A stretch of 64,000 nt of DNA from Pseudomonas sp. ATCC 13867 (GCF_000349845.1 NC_020829.1:310001-374000), one strand, 5' to 3'; shown: positions 38,031-46,961, counted from the stretch's first letter. A program made the numbers and translations. The notes: generated from the sequence alone by a model not told the origin.

Positions 38031-38531
38031 TCAATCCCAGCCGCGACGGTGGTGCTTGTGCTTGTACCAGCCGCGATGACGGCCATTGTCGTGCCAGCCG
38101 CGATCGTAGTCACGATCATGGTAACGGGCACGACGGTAGCCGTGACGGTAGTCGTCATCGTCGTCGTCGCGGTTGTTGTCGGCGTAGTGGTTGCCCAGCG
38201 CGCCGCCCGCGCCGCCACCCAGGGCCGCGCCGATCAGGCCGCCAGTGGTACCGCCCACCTTGTTGCCGATCACCTGGCCGCCAGCTGCGCCCAGGCCACC
38301 GCCGATGGCGGCTTCTGTCTTGTTGCCGTGGCGGGCACCGACCGCACCACCGGCCGCACCGCCGATACCACTACCAATGGCGGCGCCGGTGCTGCCGCCG
38401 ACCGCTTGGCCGACGACCGAACCCAATACCCCGCCCAGGGCGCCACCGACGCCGGCACGGGTGTCGCCGTCCGCGACGGCGGTGCCACCAACCAGCGCAA
38501 GAGACAACAGGAGCATCGAGGAGTACTTCAT
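38031..38531 (-). CDS. Glycine-zipper protein with Asp/Arg/His-rich tail, copy 2
   Basis: A 166-residue paralogue starting at 38531: signal MKYSSMLLLSLALVGGTAVA, then the glycine zipper (VGGALGGVLGSVVGQAVGGS onward) and a tail with DDDDDDYRHGYRRARYHDRD and KHKHHRRG. The tail differs from copy 1 in being mixed acidic and basic, but it is again rich in metal ligands. The long open frame upstream is not coding. The start is preceded by GAGAG and by a palindromic operator about 90 bases upstream. Function unknown. Confidence 0.8.
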   Translation of the reverse strand: MKYSSMLLLSLALVGGTAVADGDTRAGVGGALGGVLGSVVGQAVGGSTGAAIGSGIGGAAGGAVGARHGNKTEAAIGGGLGAAGGQVIGNKVGGTTGGLIGAALGGGAGGALGNHYADNNRDDDDDDYRHGYRRARYHDRDYDRGWHDNGRHRGWYKHKHHRRGWD

Positions 38532-38605
38532 AGAGAGGATCTCTCTGTGGGGATGTTGGATGCGATCCTGTGTTCGTGCGAAGGCTCTGACAAGGCACTT
38601 CCGAC

Positions 38606-38644
38606 GAATAGCACGACTTTCATCAAATAATGCAAGTATTTGAT
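38606..38644 (-). promoter_or_regulatory. Promoter and palindromic operator for glycine-zipper copy 2
   Basis: ATCAAATA-N7-TATTTGAT (38622-38644) is a perfect 8-bp inverted repeat in AT-rich DNA. On the minus strand a -35 TTGCAT (38630-38635) sits in its centre, and CTATTC (38606-38611) is -10 at 18-base spacing. A repressor bound there would block RNA polymerase; the regulator is unknown. Confidence 0.55.
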
Positions 38645-38958
38645 TTAAGGTCAGAACTTTTTCGATTTTGCGCGGTCTGAGTGTTATTCCGGGGTTTTGT
38701 TTTGTGTGTGTTTTTACCGCAAACTGCCATTGCAATGATGGCTTTTCACGATTCGCCACCGGATTCCCCAAGTGTACCTTCCAGTCCTTTCCCGAGTGAT
38801 GTGTTTTCGGCGGATTCTTCGCAGGACGTAATCTCGTGCGCGTGTGGAAAAGCCCGGATACGCGGACTGCAACTTGGATGCACGTCGCCGAAGGCTTCCG
38901 AACGAATCGATGCGCTGATCGGCAGTCGAGGCGCTGCAGGTTCATGTCGGCGCTTTTC
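38645..38958. other. Gene-free stretch, partly AT-rich
   Basis: No gene is supported. Bases 38650-38730 are unusually T-rich (CTTTTTCG, GGTTTTGTTTTGTGTGTG) against the GC-rich background. This could be a binding site for a silencer such as MvaT, or simply a promoter region. Confidence 0.4.
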
Positions 38959-39038
38959 GTAGGCGCGCGAGCTTGCTCGCGAACCACCCAGCCCCGATAT
39001 GGCCGGGAAACGCTGTTCGCGAGCAAGCTCGCTCCTAC
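38959..39038. repeat. REP doublet (REPIN)
   Basis: Left unit 38959-38983 with an extra base pair in the stem, and right unit 39015-39038 intact and inverted. It lies after the molybdoenzyme gene. Confidence 0.85.
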
Positions 39039-39071
39039 AAGATCAGGAGCCGCTCAGGAGGCGCGGGAGGA

Positions 39072-41393
39072 TCACAGGATCCGCGGGCTCGGCCTGGCCT
39101 TTTCGAAACGGATGGCGATGAATTTCGACGTCGGGGTATGGCTACCCACGCCGTGGCTTTCCAGCGGCACCAGCGGGTTGGTTTCCGGGTAGTAGGCCGC
39201 CGCCTGGCCGGCGGGGATGTCGTAGGCCAGCAGGGTGAAGCCGCTGACCCGGCGTTCCACGCCGTCCGCCCAGAGCGACACCATGTCCACCTGCTCGCCC
39301 GGCTCGAAGCCCAGGCGGCGGATGTCCGCCTCGTTGGCGAACACCACCTCGCGCTGGCCGCGTACGCCCCGGTAGCGGTCGTCCAGGCCGTAGATGGTGG
39401 TGTTGTACTGGTCGTGGGAGCGCAGCGTCTGCAGGATCAGGTGCGGTTCGTGGCCGGTCTTGCGGACCTTCTCATGCACCAGATCCGCCGGCAGCGGGTG
39501 GCGCTGGAAGTTGGCCTTGCCGCTGGCGGTGCTCCAGCGCCGGGCGCCGGCGCTGTTGCCCAGGTAGAAGCCGCCCGGGTGCGCCACGCGGCGGTTGAAG
39601 TCGGCGAAGCCGGGGATGGTGTCGGCGATCAGGTCGCGGATGCGCTCGTAGTTGGCGATCAGTGCATCCCAGTCCACCGGGTGGTTGCCCAGGGTGGCCT
39701 TGGCGATGCCGGCGATGATGGCGGGTTCGGAGCGCATCTGTTTCGACGACGGCTCCAGTTGGCCGAAGGAGGCGTGGATCATGCTGAAGGAGTCTTCCAC
39801 GGTCACCGCCTGCGGGCCGTCGGCCTGGTGGTCGATGTCGGTGCGACCCAGGCACGGCAGGATCAGTGCGTCGCCGCCCACGGTGAGGTGGCTGCGGTTG
39901 AGCTTGGTGCTGATCTGCACGGTCAGGGCGCAGTTTTCCAGGGCGCGGTGGGTGCGCGGGCTGTCCGGGGTGGCCTGGGCGAAGTTGCCGCCCAGGCCGA
40001 TGAAGACTTTCGCCTCGCCCTTGAGCATGGCGTTGATCGCCTCGACCGTGTTGTGGCCGTGCTGGCGCGGCACCTTGAAGCCGAAGCGGTGTTCGATGGC
40101 ATCCAGCAGCGCCGCCGGCGGGCGGTCGTTGATGCCCATCGTGCGGTCGCCCTGCACGTTGCTGTGGCCGCGTACCGGGCACAGGCCGGCGCCGGGGCGG
40201 CCGAGGTTGCCGCGCAGCAGTTGCAGGTTGGCGATTTCCTGGATGGTCGGCACCGAGTGGTGGTGCTGGGTGATGCCCATCGCCCAGCAGACGATCACGC
40301 GCTCGGCGCGACGGTACATCAGCGCCGCCTGCTCGATCTCGGCCAGGCTCAGGCCGGACTGCCGCTCGATGTGCTCCCAGCGGGTGGCGTCCAGTTCGGC
40401 AAGGTAGTCCTCGATGCCCTGGGTGTGCTCGGCGATGAAGGCATGATCGAACACCGCCGGTTCGCCCTTGGCCTGGGCTTCACGCTCCCACTGCAGGAGG
40501 AACTTGGCGATGCCGCGCACGGCGGCCATGTCGCCGCCCAGCGCCGGGCGGAAGAAGGCGGTGTTCAGCGGCTCGGAGCCGTTGGTGAGCATTTCCAGTG
40601 CGTGCTGCGGGTGCTGGAAACGCTCCAGGCCGCGCTCCTTCAGCGGGTTGAAGGCGACCACCTGGGCGCCGCGCTTCACCGCCTCGCGCAGCGGCTCGAG
40701 CATGCGCGGATGGTTGGTGCCGGGGTTCTGGCCGAAGATGAAGATCGCGTCGGCATGCTCGAAGTCGGCGAAGGTCACGGTGCCCTTGCCGACGCCGACG
40801 CTCTCCCCCAGGGCGACGCCGCTGGCCTCGTGGCACATGTTCGAGCAGTCGGGGAAGTTGTTGGTGCCAAAGGCGCGGACGAACAACTGATAGAGGAACG
40901 CGGCTTCGTTGCTGGCCCGGCCCGAGGTGTAGAACTCGGCCTGGTCGGGGCTTTCCAGGGTGCGCAGGTGCTGGGCGATCAGGGCGAAGGCGTCGTCCCA
41001 GTCGATCGGCAGGTAGCGGTCGGTGGCCGGGTCGTAGCGCATCGGCTCGGTCAGGCGGCCCTGGTACTCCAGCCAGTAGTCGCTTTGCTCACGCAGCGAA
41101 CTGACGCTGTGCCGGGCGAAGAAGGGGGCGTCCACGCGGCGCTTGGTGGCTTCCCAGTTCACCGCCTTGGCGCCGTTCTCGCAGAACTTCACCCGGCCAT
41201 CCTCGGGAGAGTCGCCCCAGGCGCAGCCGGGGCAGTCGAAGCCGCCGTTCTGGTTGGTCTTGAGCAGCGCGCGCAGGTTCTTGAACGGCTGCTTGCTGTC
41301 CAGCCAGAAGCGCGTGACGCTCATCAGCGCACCCCAGCCGGCGGCCGGGCCCTTGTAGGGTTGGTAGCGAGGGTTTTCCTGTTGCAGGCTCAT
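39072..41393 (-). CDS. FdhF/YdeP-type molybdopterin oxidoreductase
   Basis: A 773-residue formate dehydrogenase-like protein. The N-terminal cluster uses FDCPGCAWGDSPEDG and KFCENGAKA (C54, C57, C71). The molybdopterin region has FPDCSNMCHEASGVALGES. The C-terminal dinucleotide domain includes QTLRSHDQYNTTIYGLDDRY. There is no Tat signal, so it is cytoplasmic. It starts inside the stop of fdhD (ATGA overlap), which argues that FdhD sulfurates this enzyme. YdeP-like proteins have been linked to acid resistance in E. coli; true substrate unknown. Confidence 0.9.
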   Translation of the reverse strand: MSLQQENPRYQPYKGPAAGWGALMSVTRFWLDSKQPFKNLRALLKTNQNGGFDCPGCAWGDSPEDGRVKFCENGAKAVNWEATKRRVDAPFFARHSVSSLREQSDYWLEYQGRLTEPMRYDPATDRYLPIDWDDAFALIAQHLRTLESPDQAEFYTSGRASNEAAFLYQLFVRAFGTNNFPDCSNMCHEASGVALGESVGVGKGTVTFADFEHADAIFIFGQNPGTNHPRMLEPLREAVKRGAQVVAFNPLKERGLERFQHPQHALEMLTNGSEPLNTAFFRPALGGDMAAVRGIAKFLLQWEREAQAKGEPAVFDHAFIAEHTQGIEDYLAELDATRWEHIERQSGLSLAEIEQAALMYRRAERVIVCWAMGITQHHHSVPTIQEIANLQLLRGNLGRPGAGLCPVRGHSNVQGDRTMGINDRPPAALLDAIEHRFGFKVPRQHGHNTVEAINAMLKGEAKVFIGLGGNFAQATPDSPRTHRALENCALTVQISTKLNRSHLTVGGDALILPCLGRTDIDHQADGPQAVTVEDSFSMIHASFGQLEPSSKQMRSEPAIIAGIAKATLGNHPVDWDALIANYERIRDLIADTIPGFADFNRRVAHPGGFYLGNSAGARRWSTASGKANFQRHPLPADLVHEKVRKTGHEPHLILQTLRSHDQYNTTIYGLDDRYRGVRGQREVVFANEADIRRLGFEPGEQVDMVSLWADGVERRVSGFTLLAYDIPAGQAAAYYPETNPLVPLESHGVGSHTPTSKFIAIRFEKARPSPRIL

Positions 41394-42241
41394 GGGCGGC
41401 TCTCTCGGACGGCATGCGGCGCCGGGCTGTAGACCCGGGGCGCGCTGCGATGGGGCAGGTGGATCAGGTTCAGGTTGTGCTCGCGGGCCCACTGCACCGT
41501 GAGCGCGGTCGGGGCGGACAGGCTGACCAGGGTGGGCAGGCCGGCGCGCACGGCCTTGTGGATCAGCTCCAGGCTGCAGCGGCTGGTGACCACGGCGAAG
41601 CCGCCGTGCGCATCCAGGTGCTGGCGCTTGAGGGCGCCAACCAGTTTGTCGAGGGCGTTGTGCCGACCGATGTCCTCGCGGCACAGGCGAACGTCGCCGT
41701 GGCCGTCGACGAACAGGGCGGCGTGCACCGCGCCGCTGCGGCGGGCGATGTCCTGGGCCGCCGTCACGCGCTCGCGCAGGCCGGCGAGGTGGGCGGTGGG
41801 CGGCAGTGGCGTGGCCGGCAGCAGCGGCAGGGCCGGCAATGCCTGGTCCAGCGCCTCGACGCCGCACAGGCCGCAGCCCGTATTGCCGGCCAGTTGCCGG
41901 CGCTGCTGCTTGAGCGTCCAGAACGCGCGATTGCTGACCTGCACGTCGGCGGCGATAGCGTCGCCGTGTGGCGTCAGGTGGATGTCATAGATGTCGTCGA
42001 TGGATTCGATGAGGCCGGCGCCGAGGCTGAAGCCGTGGATGAAGTCTTCCAGGTCGTTCGGCGAAACCATCATCACCGCCTGGTTGAGGCCGTTGTAGGC
42101 GATGGCCAGGGCGACTTCGTCGGCCAGCGGAGCGCGGCCGGTGTCGCTGTCCGGGGTGAGTTCGGCGTAGGCGTAGCCGTCGGCAGGCACGACGGCGACC
42201 CGGACCGCGGCGGGGGCCGGGCGGGCGATCAGGCAAGGCAT
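41390..42241 (-). CDS. fdhD: Sulfurtransferase FdhD
   Basis: A 283-residue protein that passes sulfur from IscS to the molybdenum cofactor of formate dehydrogenases. The reactive loop CGLCG is at residues 123-127 in AGNTGCGLCGVEALDQ. The C-terminal half with CREDIGRHNALDKLVGAL and VVTSRCSLELIHKAV is typical. It is translationally coupled to the molybdoenzyme that follows on the same strand. The LysR gene is directly upstream. Confidence 0.95.
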   Translation of the reverse strand: MPCLIARPAPAAVRVAVVPADGYAYAELTPDSDTGRAPLADEVALAIAYNGLNQAVMMVSPNDLEDFIHGFSLGAGLIESIDDIYDIHLTPHGDAIAADVQVSNRAFWTLKQQRRQLAGNTGCGLCGVEALDQALPALPLLPATPLPPTAHLAGLRERVTAAQDIARRSGAVHAALFVDGHGDVRLCREDIGRHNALDKLVGALKRQHLDAHGGFAVVTSRCSLELIHKAVRAGLPTLVSLSAPTALTVQWAREHNLNLIHLPHRSAPRVYSPAPHAVRESRP

Positions 42242-42311
42242 GGGCGGAGCCCTGTGGTTCTAGTAATGGGGCCAGCCTAGGCCGATGCGGGGAGGGCGTC
42301 TAATGGGTAGT

Positions 42312-42329
42312 GTCGATACCATGATCGAC
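42312..42329. promoter_or_regulatory. GTCGAT-N6-ATCGAC inverted repeat before fdhD
   Basis: A perfect 6-bp inverted repeat 70 bases upstream of fdhD and just after the LysR stop. A plausible site for the adjacent LysR regulator, but the spacing is not the common T-N11-A form. Confidence 0.3.
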
Positions 42330-42337
42330 GCCATCTA

Positions 42338-43234
42338 TCATGCGCTTGCGGCATTACCCAGCAGCGCGGCCGCTTCGCGGAAGCAGGCATCGGCCAGGGC
42401 CGAGCGCGGTGCGCCACGGCGGATGATCAGGCCGAGCGGGGAGAGGGTGCGCGCGTCCTCTATCGGGGTGAGAACGAAGTGTTCGCCCTGGGCATCGAGT
42501 CCGCTGCCCAGCGGCATGATCGCGCAGCACAGGCCGCGCTCCACGGCTTGCACGAGCTGGTGCACGGCATCCGTTTCCAGGCGCGGCTGGGGTGTCAGGC
42601 CCCGGCTGCGGAAACCGTGGTCGATGGACTGGCGGAAGTGCATGCCGGCCGAGAGCAGGCCCAGGGGCAGGTCCACCAGGGCATCCCAGCTCAGGCTCGG
42701 GCTGTCGATCTGGAAGTGCCGGCGGTCGTGCAGCAGGCCCATCCGCGTGGCGGCCAGTTCCAGTCCTTGGAAGTGCTCGCGGTCGATGCGGTCGAGGTAG
42801 GAGAGGCCGAGGTCCAGTTGGTTGCGTCCCAGACCCTCGAGGATGTTCTCCGAGCTCAGGGCATAGAGCTGGAAGCGCAGTTCCGGGTGGCGCTGGGCGA
42901 AGAGTTCGATCAGCCGCATGGGGTCGAAGCCCGCCAACGGCACCAGCCCCAGGCGCAGGGTGCCGACCAGTTGCCCACGGCAGGCGGCGGCCTCGGCGTA
43001 CAGGCCGTCGTGGGCCGCCAGCAGGCTGCGCGCCCAGGCCAGGACGCGTTCGCCGGCCTCGGTGAATCCTTCGAAACGCTGGCCACGCCGTACCAGTTCC
43101 AGGCCCAGCTCTTCCTCCAGGCTGCGCAGTCGCATCGACAGGGTCGGCTGGGTGACATGGCAGCGTGCCGCCGCCTGGCCGAAATGCCGCGTTTCGTCGA
43201 GGGCGCAGAGGAATTTGAGCTGTTTGATGTCCAT
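42338..43234 (-). CDS. LysR-family transcription regulator
   Basis: A 298-residue regulator. The winged helix is at residues 1-60 (FGQAAARCHVTQPTLSMRLR is the recognition region). The rest is the periplasmic-binding-like effector domain, starting LVGTLRLGLVPL. It points into fdhD and the molybdoenzyme and ends 96 bases before fdhD, so it may be part of the same transcript and control it. The effector is unknown. Confidence 0.93.
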   Translation of the reverse strand: MDIKQLKFLCALDETRHFGQAAARCHVTQPTLSMRLRSLEEELGLELVRRGQRFEGFTEAGERVLAWARSLLAAHDGLYAEAAACRGQLVGTLRLGLVPLAGFDPMRLIELFAQRHPELRFQLYALSSENILEGLGRNQLDLGLSYLDRIDREHFQGLELAATRMGLLHDRRHFQIDSPSLSWDALVDLPLGLLSAGMHFRQSIDHGFRSRGLTPQPRLETDAVHQLVQAVERGLCCAIMPLGSGLDAQGEHFVLTPIEDARTLSPLGLIIRRGAPRSALADACFREAAALLGNAASA

Positions 43235-43384
43235 CGGTGGATGGCTCCGGAAGCGGCTTTCTGTCGGTTGCTGGCAGGCTTGGGATTAATCCGGCGAGCG
43301 TTGCCGATCATGCCGACTAGACTCCTATCGCGCGCGGTCTGCCCAATGCCGGCCGCTGTCACTGTAACCGTAGGGAGGTTGGAA

Positions 43385-43822
43385 ATGGGCATTTTTGCGT
43401 TTGTGAAGGAAGCCGGCGAGAAACTCTGGGAGAGTATCGTGGGCCAGGAGGCACAGGCCGCCGAGTCGCTCAAGGAGCATATCGCCAAGGTTGGTCTGGG
43501 CAACCCGAACATCCAGGTCAGCGTCGAGGGCGACAAGGTGATCGCCACCGGCGAGGTGGCCAGCCAGGAGGAGAAGGAGAAGATTCTGCTTGCCCTGGGT
43601 AACGTCGCGGGGGTGTCCGGTGTCGAGGACCATATCAGCGTGGCCACGCCGACACCGGAGGCGCGTTTCGTCACCGTGAAGAAGGGCGACACCCTGAGCG
43701 CCATCGCCAAGGCCGAGTACGGCAACGCCAACGCCTACATGAAGATTTTCGAGGCGAACAAGCCGATGCTCAGCCACCCGGACAAGATCTATCCCGGCCA
43801 GGTGCTGCGGATTCCGGAGTAA
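43385..43822 (+). CDS. kbp: BON-LysM potassium-binding protein (Kbp/YgaU-like)
   Basis: A 145-residue cytoplasmic protein with a BON domain (about 25-90, VSVEGDKVIATGEVASQEEK) and a C-terminal LysM domain (about 95-145, TVKKGDTLSAIAKAEYGNA to IYPGQVLRIPE). E. coli Kbp (YgaU) has this layout and binds potassium. GGGAGG before the ATG at 43385 fixes the start. It has its own promoter region divergent from the LysR gene and is followed by a bidirectional terminator. Confidence 0.92.
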   Translation: MGIFAFVKEAGEKLWESIVGQEAQAAESLKEHIAKVGLGNPNIQVSVEGDKVIATGEVASQEEKEKILLALGNVAGVSGVEDHISVATPTPEARFVTVKKGDTLSAIAKAEYGNANAYMKIFEANKPMLSHPDKIYPGQVLRIPE

Positions 43823-43828
43823 CACCCA

Positions 43829-43858
43829 CGAGCCCGGCCCAGCGCCGGGCTCTTCGTT
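43829..43858. terminator. Bidirectional terminator between kbp and yrfG
   Basis: GAGCCCGGC (43830-43838) and GCCGGGCTC (43844-43852), then TTCGTTTC. It serves the two convergent genes. Confidence 0.8.
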
Positions 43859-44521
43859 TCACAGCCCTTCGATCAGCGTCCGGTAGCTGTCCTGGGCGGC
43901 GAATTCCTCGGTGTTCTTCGGGCCGTCGCGGCTGTCGGGCTGGCGCACCGCCAGCAGATGGCCGACGCCGAAGTGCCGTGCCGCGCGCAGGATCGGCAGG
44001 CTGTCATCGATGAACAGGCTGCGTGCCGGATCGAAGCCGATGTCGGCCTGCAGCGCCTGCCAGAACTGCGGGTCCTCCTTGGGGTAGCCGTAGTCGTGGG
44101 AGCTGATGAGGCGGTCGAACCAGGGCGCGAGCTCGACGCGCTCCAGTTTCAGCGACAGCGAATCACGGTGGGCATTGGTGATCAGCACTGCGCGCTTGTC
44201 GTTGAGGCGCAGCGCGGCGAGGAACAGGTCGGCGTCCGGGCGCAGGGCGATCAGGTGGGCGACTTCGCGCTTGAGCTCGCGGATCGACAGCCTGAGTTCG
44301 CGGCTCCAGAAATCCAGGCAGTACCAGTTGAGCTGTCCGGCGTGGTCGCGGAACAGCGGCAGCAGTTCGGCGTCGGCCTGGGCGCGGCTGATGCCGTGGT
44401 GCTCGGCGTAGCGCTGGGGCAGGTGTTCGAGCCAGAAATGGTTGTCGAAGTGCAGGTCGAGCAGGGTTCCGTCCATGTCGAGCAGGACGGTGTCGATGGC
44501 TGACCAGGGCAGGCTTGGCAT
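43859..44521 (-). CDS. yrfG: GMP/IMP nucleotidase YrfG (HAD family)
   Basis: A 220-residue HAD phosphatase. The nucleophile motif is DTVLLDMDGTLLDL, the second motif VLITNAHRDS and the last motif SLFIDDSLPILRAA. The start at 44521 (MPSLPWSAIDT) is by family fit. It is convergent with kbp and divergent from nudE. The nearness to nudE and cysQ matches gammaproteobacteria. It probably dephosphorylates GMP and IMP. Confidence 0.92.
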   Translation of the reverse strand: MPSLPWSAIDTVLLDMDGTLLDLHFDNHFWLEHLPQRYAEHHGISRAQADAELLPLFRDHAGQLNWYCLDFWSRELRLSIRELKREVAHLIALRPDADLFLAALRLNDKRAVLITNAHRDSLSLKLERVELAPWFDRLISSHDYGYPKEDPQFWQALQADIGFDPARSLFIDDSLPILRAARHFGVGHLLAVRQPDSRDGPKNTEEFAAQDSYRTLIEGL

Positions 44522-44646
44522 GGCAGGCTCGGTAAAAGGGTGTCGCAATTGCGCGGCGGATCGGCGATCCCGGCGCAAGATCCGACACGGACAATCGGAG
44601 AAGGCGGGTTATCATAGCCGACCCGGCCACCCCCAGGAGTTGCCCC

Positions 44647-45213
44647 ATGCGTCAGAAACCCACGGTGCTCGCCCGCGAGATCGTCGCCAAAAGCCGGCTG
44701 TTTGCCGTCGAAGAGCTGCAATTGCGCTTCTCCAACGGCGTCGAGCGCACCTATGAGCGTCTGGTCGGCAAGGGACAGGGCTACGGTGCGGTGATGGTGG
44801 TCGCGATGCTCGACGCCGAGCACGTGGTCCTGGTCGAGGAATACTGCGCCGGGGTCGACGAATATCAGCTGTCGCTGCCCAAGGGCCTTGTGGAGCCGGG
44901 CGAGGACATCCTCGCCGCCGCCGACCGCGAGCTCAAGGAGGAGGCCGGCTACGGCGCCCGTGAGCTGGAGCACATCACCGAGCTGTCGCTGTCGCCGGGC
45001 TACATGAGCCAGCGTATCCAGGTGGTGCTGGCGCGCGACCTCTACGCGGAAACGCTGCCCGGCGACGAGCCCGAGCCGATGCGCGTGGACAAGATCAACC
45101 TGCGCGAGCTTTCCAGCCTCGCCCAGCATGCCCAGTTCAGCGAAGGTCGCGCCCTGGCCGCGCTCTATCTGGTGCGTGACCTGCTGACCCAGCGCGGGGA
45201 ATACCAGCCGTGA
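44647..45213 (+). CDS. nudE: ADP compounds hydrolase NudE
   Basis: A 188-residue Nudix hydrolase with the box GLVEPGEDILAAADRELKEE-AGY, complete for G-x5-E-x7-REx2EEAG. NudE cleaves ADP-ribose, NADH and related compounds. Its stop overlaps the cysQ start by 4 bases, so the two are coupled. The 125-base gap to yrfG holds both promoters. Confidence 0.93.
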   Translation: MRQKPTVLAREIVAKSRLFAVEELQLRFSNGVERTYERLVGKGQGYGAVMVVAMLDAEHVVLVEEYCAGVDEYQLSLPKGLVEPGEDILAAADRELKEEAGYGARELEHITELSLSPGYMSQRIQVVLARDLYAETLPGDEPEPMRVDKINLRELSSLAQHAQFSEGRALAALYLVRDLLTQRGEYQP

Positions 45214-46031
45214 AACATGCCTTCCTTCCCGCCGTGATCGACCTGGTGCAGCAGGCTGGCGACGTGATCCTGCCGTTCTGGCGGAGCGAACTGGACGTCG
45301 AGCGGAAGGCCGACGAGTCGCCGGTGACCGCCGCCGACCTGGCTGCCCACCGCCTGCTGGCCGACGGCCTGCGCGCGTTGGCGCCGGAGGTGCCGGTGCT
45401 GTCGGAGGAAGACTGCGCCATCCCGTTGGAGACGCGCGCCCAATGGACGCGCTGGTGGCTGGTGGACCCGTTGGACGGCACCAAGGAGTTCATCGCCGGT
45501 AGTGACGAGTTCACCGTCAACGTGGCGCTGATCGAGCGCGGTCGCGTGGTGCTCGGTGTGGTCGGTGTCCCCGCCAGCGGCCGCTGCTACTACGGTGGTG
45601 TCGGGCTCGGGGCGTGGCGCGAGGAGCGCGGTGGCGAGCCGCAGGAAATCGGTGTGCGTCTCAGCCCCGGCGAAGCCTTCACCGTGGTGGCCAGCAAGCG
45701 CCATTCGAGCCCTGCACAGGAGCGCCTGCTGGCTGGCCTGGCGGAGCGATTCGGCGATCTGCAACTGGCCAATATCGGCAGCTCGTTGAAATTCTGTCTG
45801 CTGGCCGAGGGTGCGGCGGACTGCTATCCGCGCCTGGCGCCCACCTCGCAGTGGGATACCGCGGCGGCCCAGGGCGTGCTGGAAGGCGCTGGCGGTGAAG
45901 TGCTCGACCTGCATGGCCAGACATTCACCTATGAGTCCCGGGAGAGTTTCCTCAACTCCTCGTTCCTTGCCCTGCCGCAGGCCGCGGAGTGGCGCGAGGA
46001 GCTGATCCAGCTGGCGCGTGCGCTGGACTGA
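45210..46031 (+). CDS. cysQ: 3'(2'),5'-bisphosphate nucleotidase CysQ
   Basis: A 273-residue inositol-monophosphatase fold enzyme that removes the 3'-phosphate from PAP, a by-product of sulfate reduction. The metal motif is WLVDPLDGTKEFIAG (D-P-L-D-G-T), with the final TSQWDTAAAQGVLEGAGG helix-loop. It is coupled to nudE. A REP doublet separates it from mutM. Confidence 0.94.
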   Translation: MKHAFLPAVIDLVQQAGDVILPFWRSELDVERKADESPVTAADLAAHRLLADGLRALAPEVPVLSEEDCAIPLETRAQWTRWWLVDPLDGTKEFIAGSDEFTVNVALIERGRVVLGVVGVPASGRCYYGGVGLGAWREERGGEPQEIGVRLSPGEAFTVVASKRHSSPAQERLLAGLAERFGDLQLANIGSSLKFCLLAEGAADCYPRLAPTSQWDTAAAQGVLEGAGGEVLDLHGQTFTYESRESFLNSSFLALPQAAEWREELIQLARALD

Positions 46032-46049
46032 TTGGCCCTGCTGCTTTGC

Positions 46050-46121
46050 GTAAGCGAGCTTGCTCGCGAACCAGACTGACGCCGGTGTTGCCGGTCGACC
46101 CGTTCGCGAGCAAGCTCCTAC
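46050..46121. repeat. REP doublet, slightly shortened arms
   Basis: Left unit 46050-46071 and right inverted unit 46102-46121, each with small deletions in the outer stem. Confidence 0.8.
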
Positions 46122-46148
46122 AAAAACCTTCTTCTGCCGTCGTGATCC

Positions 46149-46961
46149 ATGCCTGAATTACCCGAAGTCGAAACCACCCGCCGGGGCATCGCGCCCTATC
46201 TCGAAGGCCAGCGCGTCAGCCGCGTGATCGTCCGCGAACGCCGTCTGCGCTGGCCGATCCCGGAGGATCTCGACGTACGTCTCTCCGGGCAGCGCATCCT
46301 GCAGGTGGAGCGGCGCGCCAAATACTTGTTGCTCAATGCCGAGGTCGGCACGCTGATCAGCCACCTGGGCATGTCGGGCAGTCTGCGCCTGGTCGAATGC
46401 GGGCTACCGGCGGCGCGCCACGAGCACGTGGACATCGAGCTGGAGTCGGGCCTGGCGCTGCGCTACACCGATCCCCGGCGTTTCGGCGCGCTGCTGTGGA
46501 GCCAGGCGCCGCTGGAGCACGAATTGCTGCGCCACCTCGGGCCGGAGCCGTTGACCGACGCCTTCGAGGGCGAGCGGCTGTACCAGCTGTCCCGTGGCCG
46601 CAGCATGGCGGTGAAGCCCTTCATCATGGACAACGCGGTGGTGGTCGGCGTGGGCAACATCTACGCCACCGAGGCGCTGTTCGCCGCCGGCATCGATCCG
46701 CGCCGCGAGGCCGGCTCCATCTCCCGTGCCCGCTACCTGAAGCTGGCGCAGGAGATCAAGCGCATCCTGGCGATCGCCATCGAGCGCGGCGGCACCACGC
46801 TGCGCGATTTCGTCGGCGGCGACGGCCAGCCGGGCTACTTCCAGCAGGAGCTGTTCGTCTACGGACGCGGTGGCGAGTTCTGCAAGGTGTGTGGCTCGAC
46901 CCTGCGCGAGGTTCGCCTCGGCCAGCGCGCCAGCGTGTACTGTCCGCGCTGCCAACGTTGA
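46149..46961 (+). CDS. mutM: Formamidopyrimidine-DNA glycosylase MutM
   Basis: A 270-residue bifunctional glycosylase/AP lyase that removes 8-oxoguanine. It begins [14 protein letters not shown] (Pro becomes the nucleophile after Met removal). The lysine of the [19 protein letters not shown] block and the C-terminal zinc finger ([18 protein letters not shown] to YCPRCQR) are intact. A hairpin (47010-47028) lies before the next gene. Confidence 0.97.
   Translation: MPELPEVETTRRGIAPYLEGQRVSRVIVRERRLRWPIPEDLDVRLSGQRILQVERRAKYLLLNAEVGTLISHLGMSGSLRLVECGLPAARHEHVDIELESGLALRYTDPRRFGALLWSQAPLEHELLRHLGPEPLTDAFEGERLYQLSRGRSMAVKPFIMDNAVVVGVGNIYATEALFAAGIDPRREAGSISRARYLKLAQEIKRILAIAIERGGTTLRDFVGGDGQPGYFQQELFVYGRGGEFCKVCGSTLREVRLGQRASVYCPRCQR

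Noticed and set aside
38622..38644. An Anr/Fnr box over the glycine-zipper promoter
   Set aside because: The arms are ATCAAATA and TATTTGAT, the reverse order of TTGAT-N4-ATCAA, and the spacer is seven bases.
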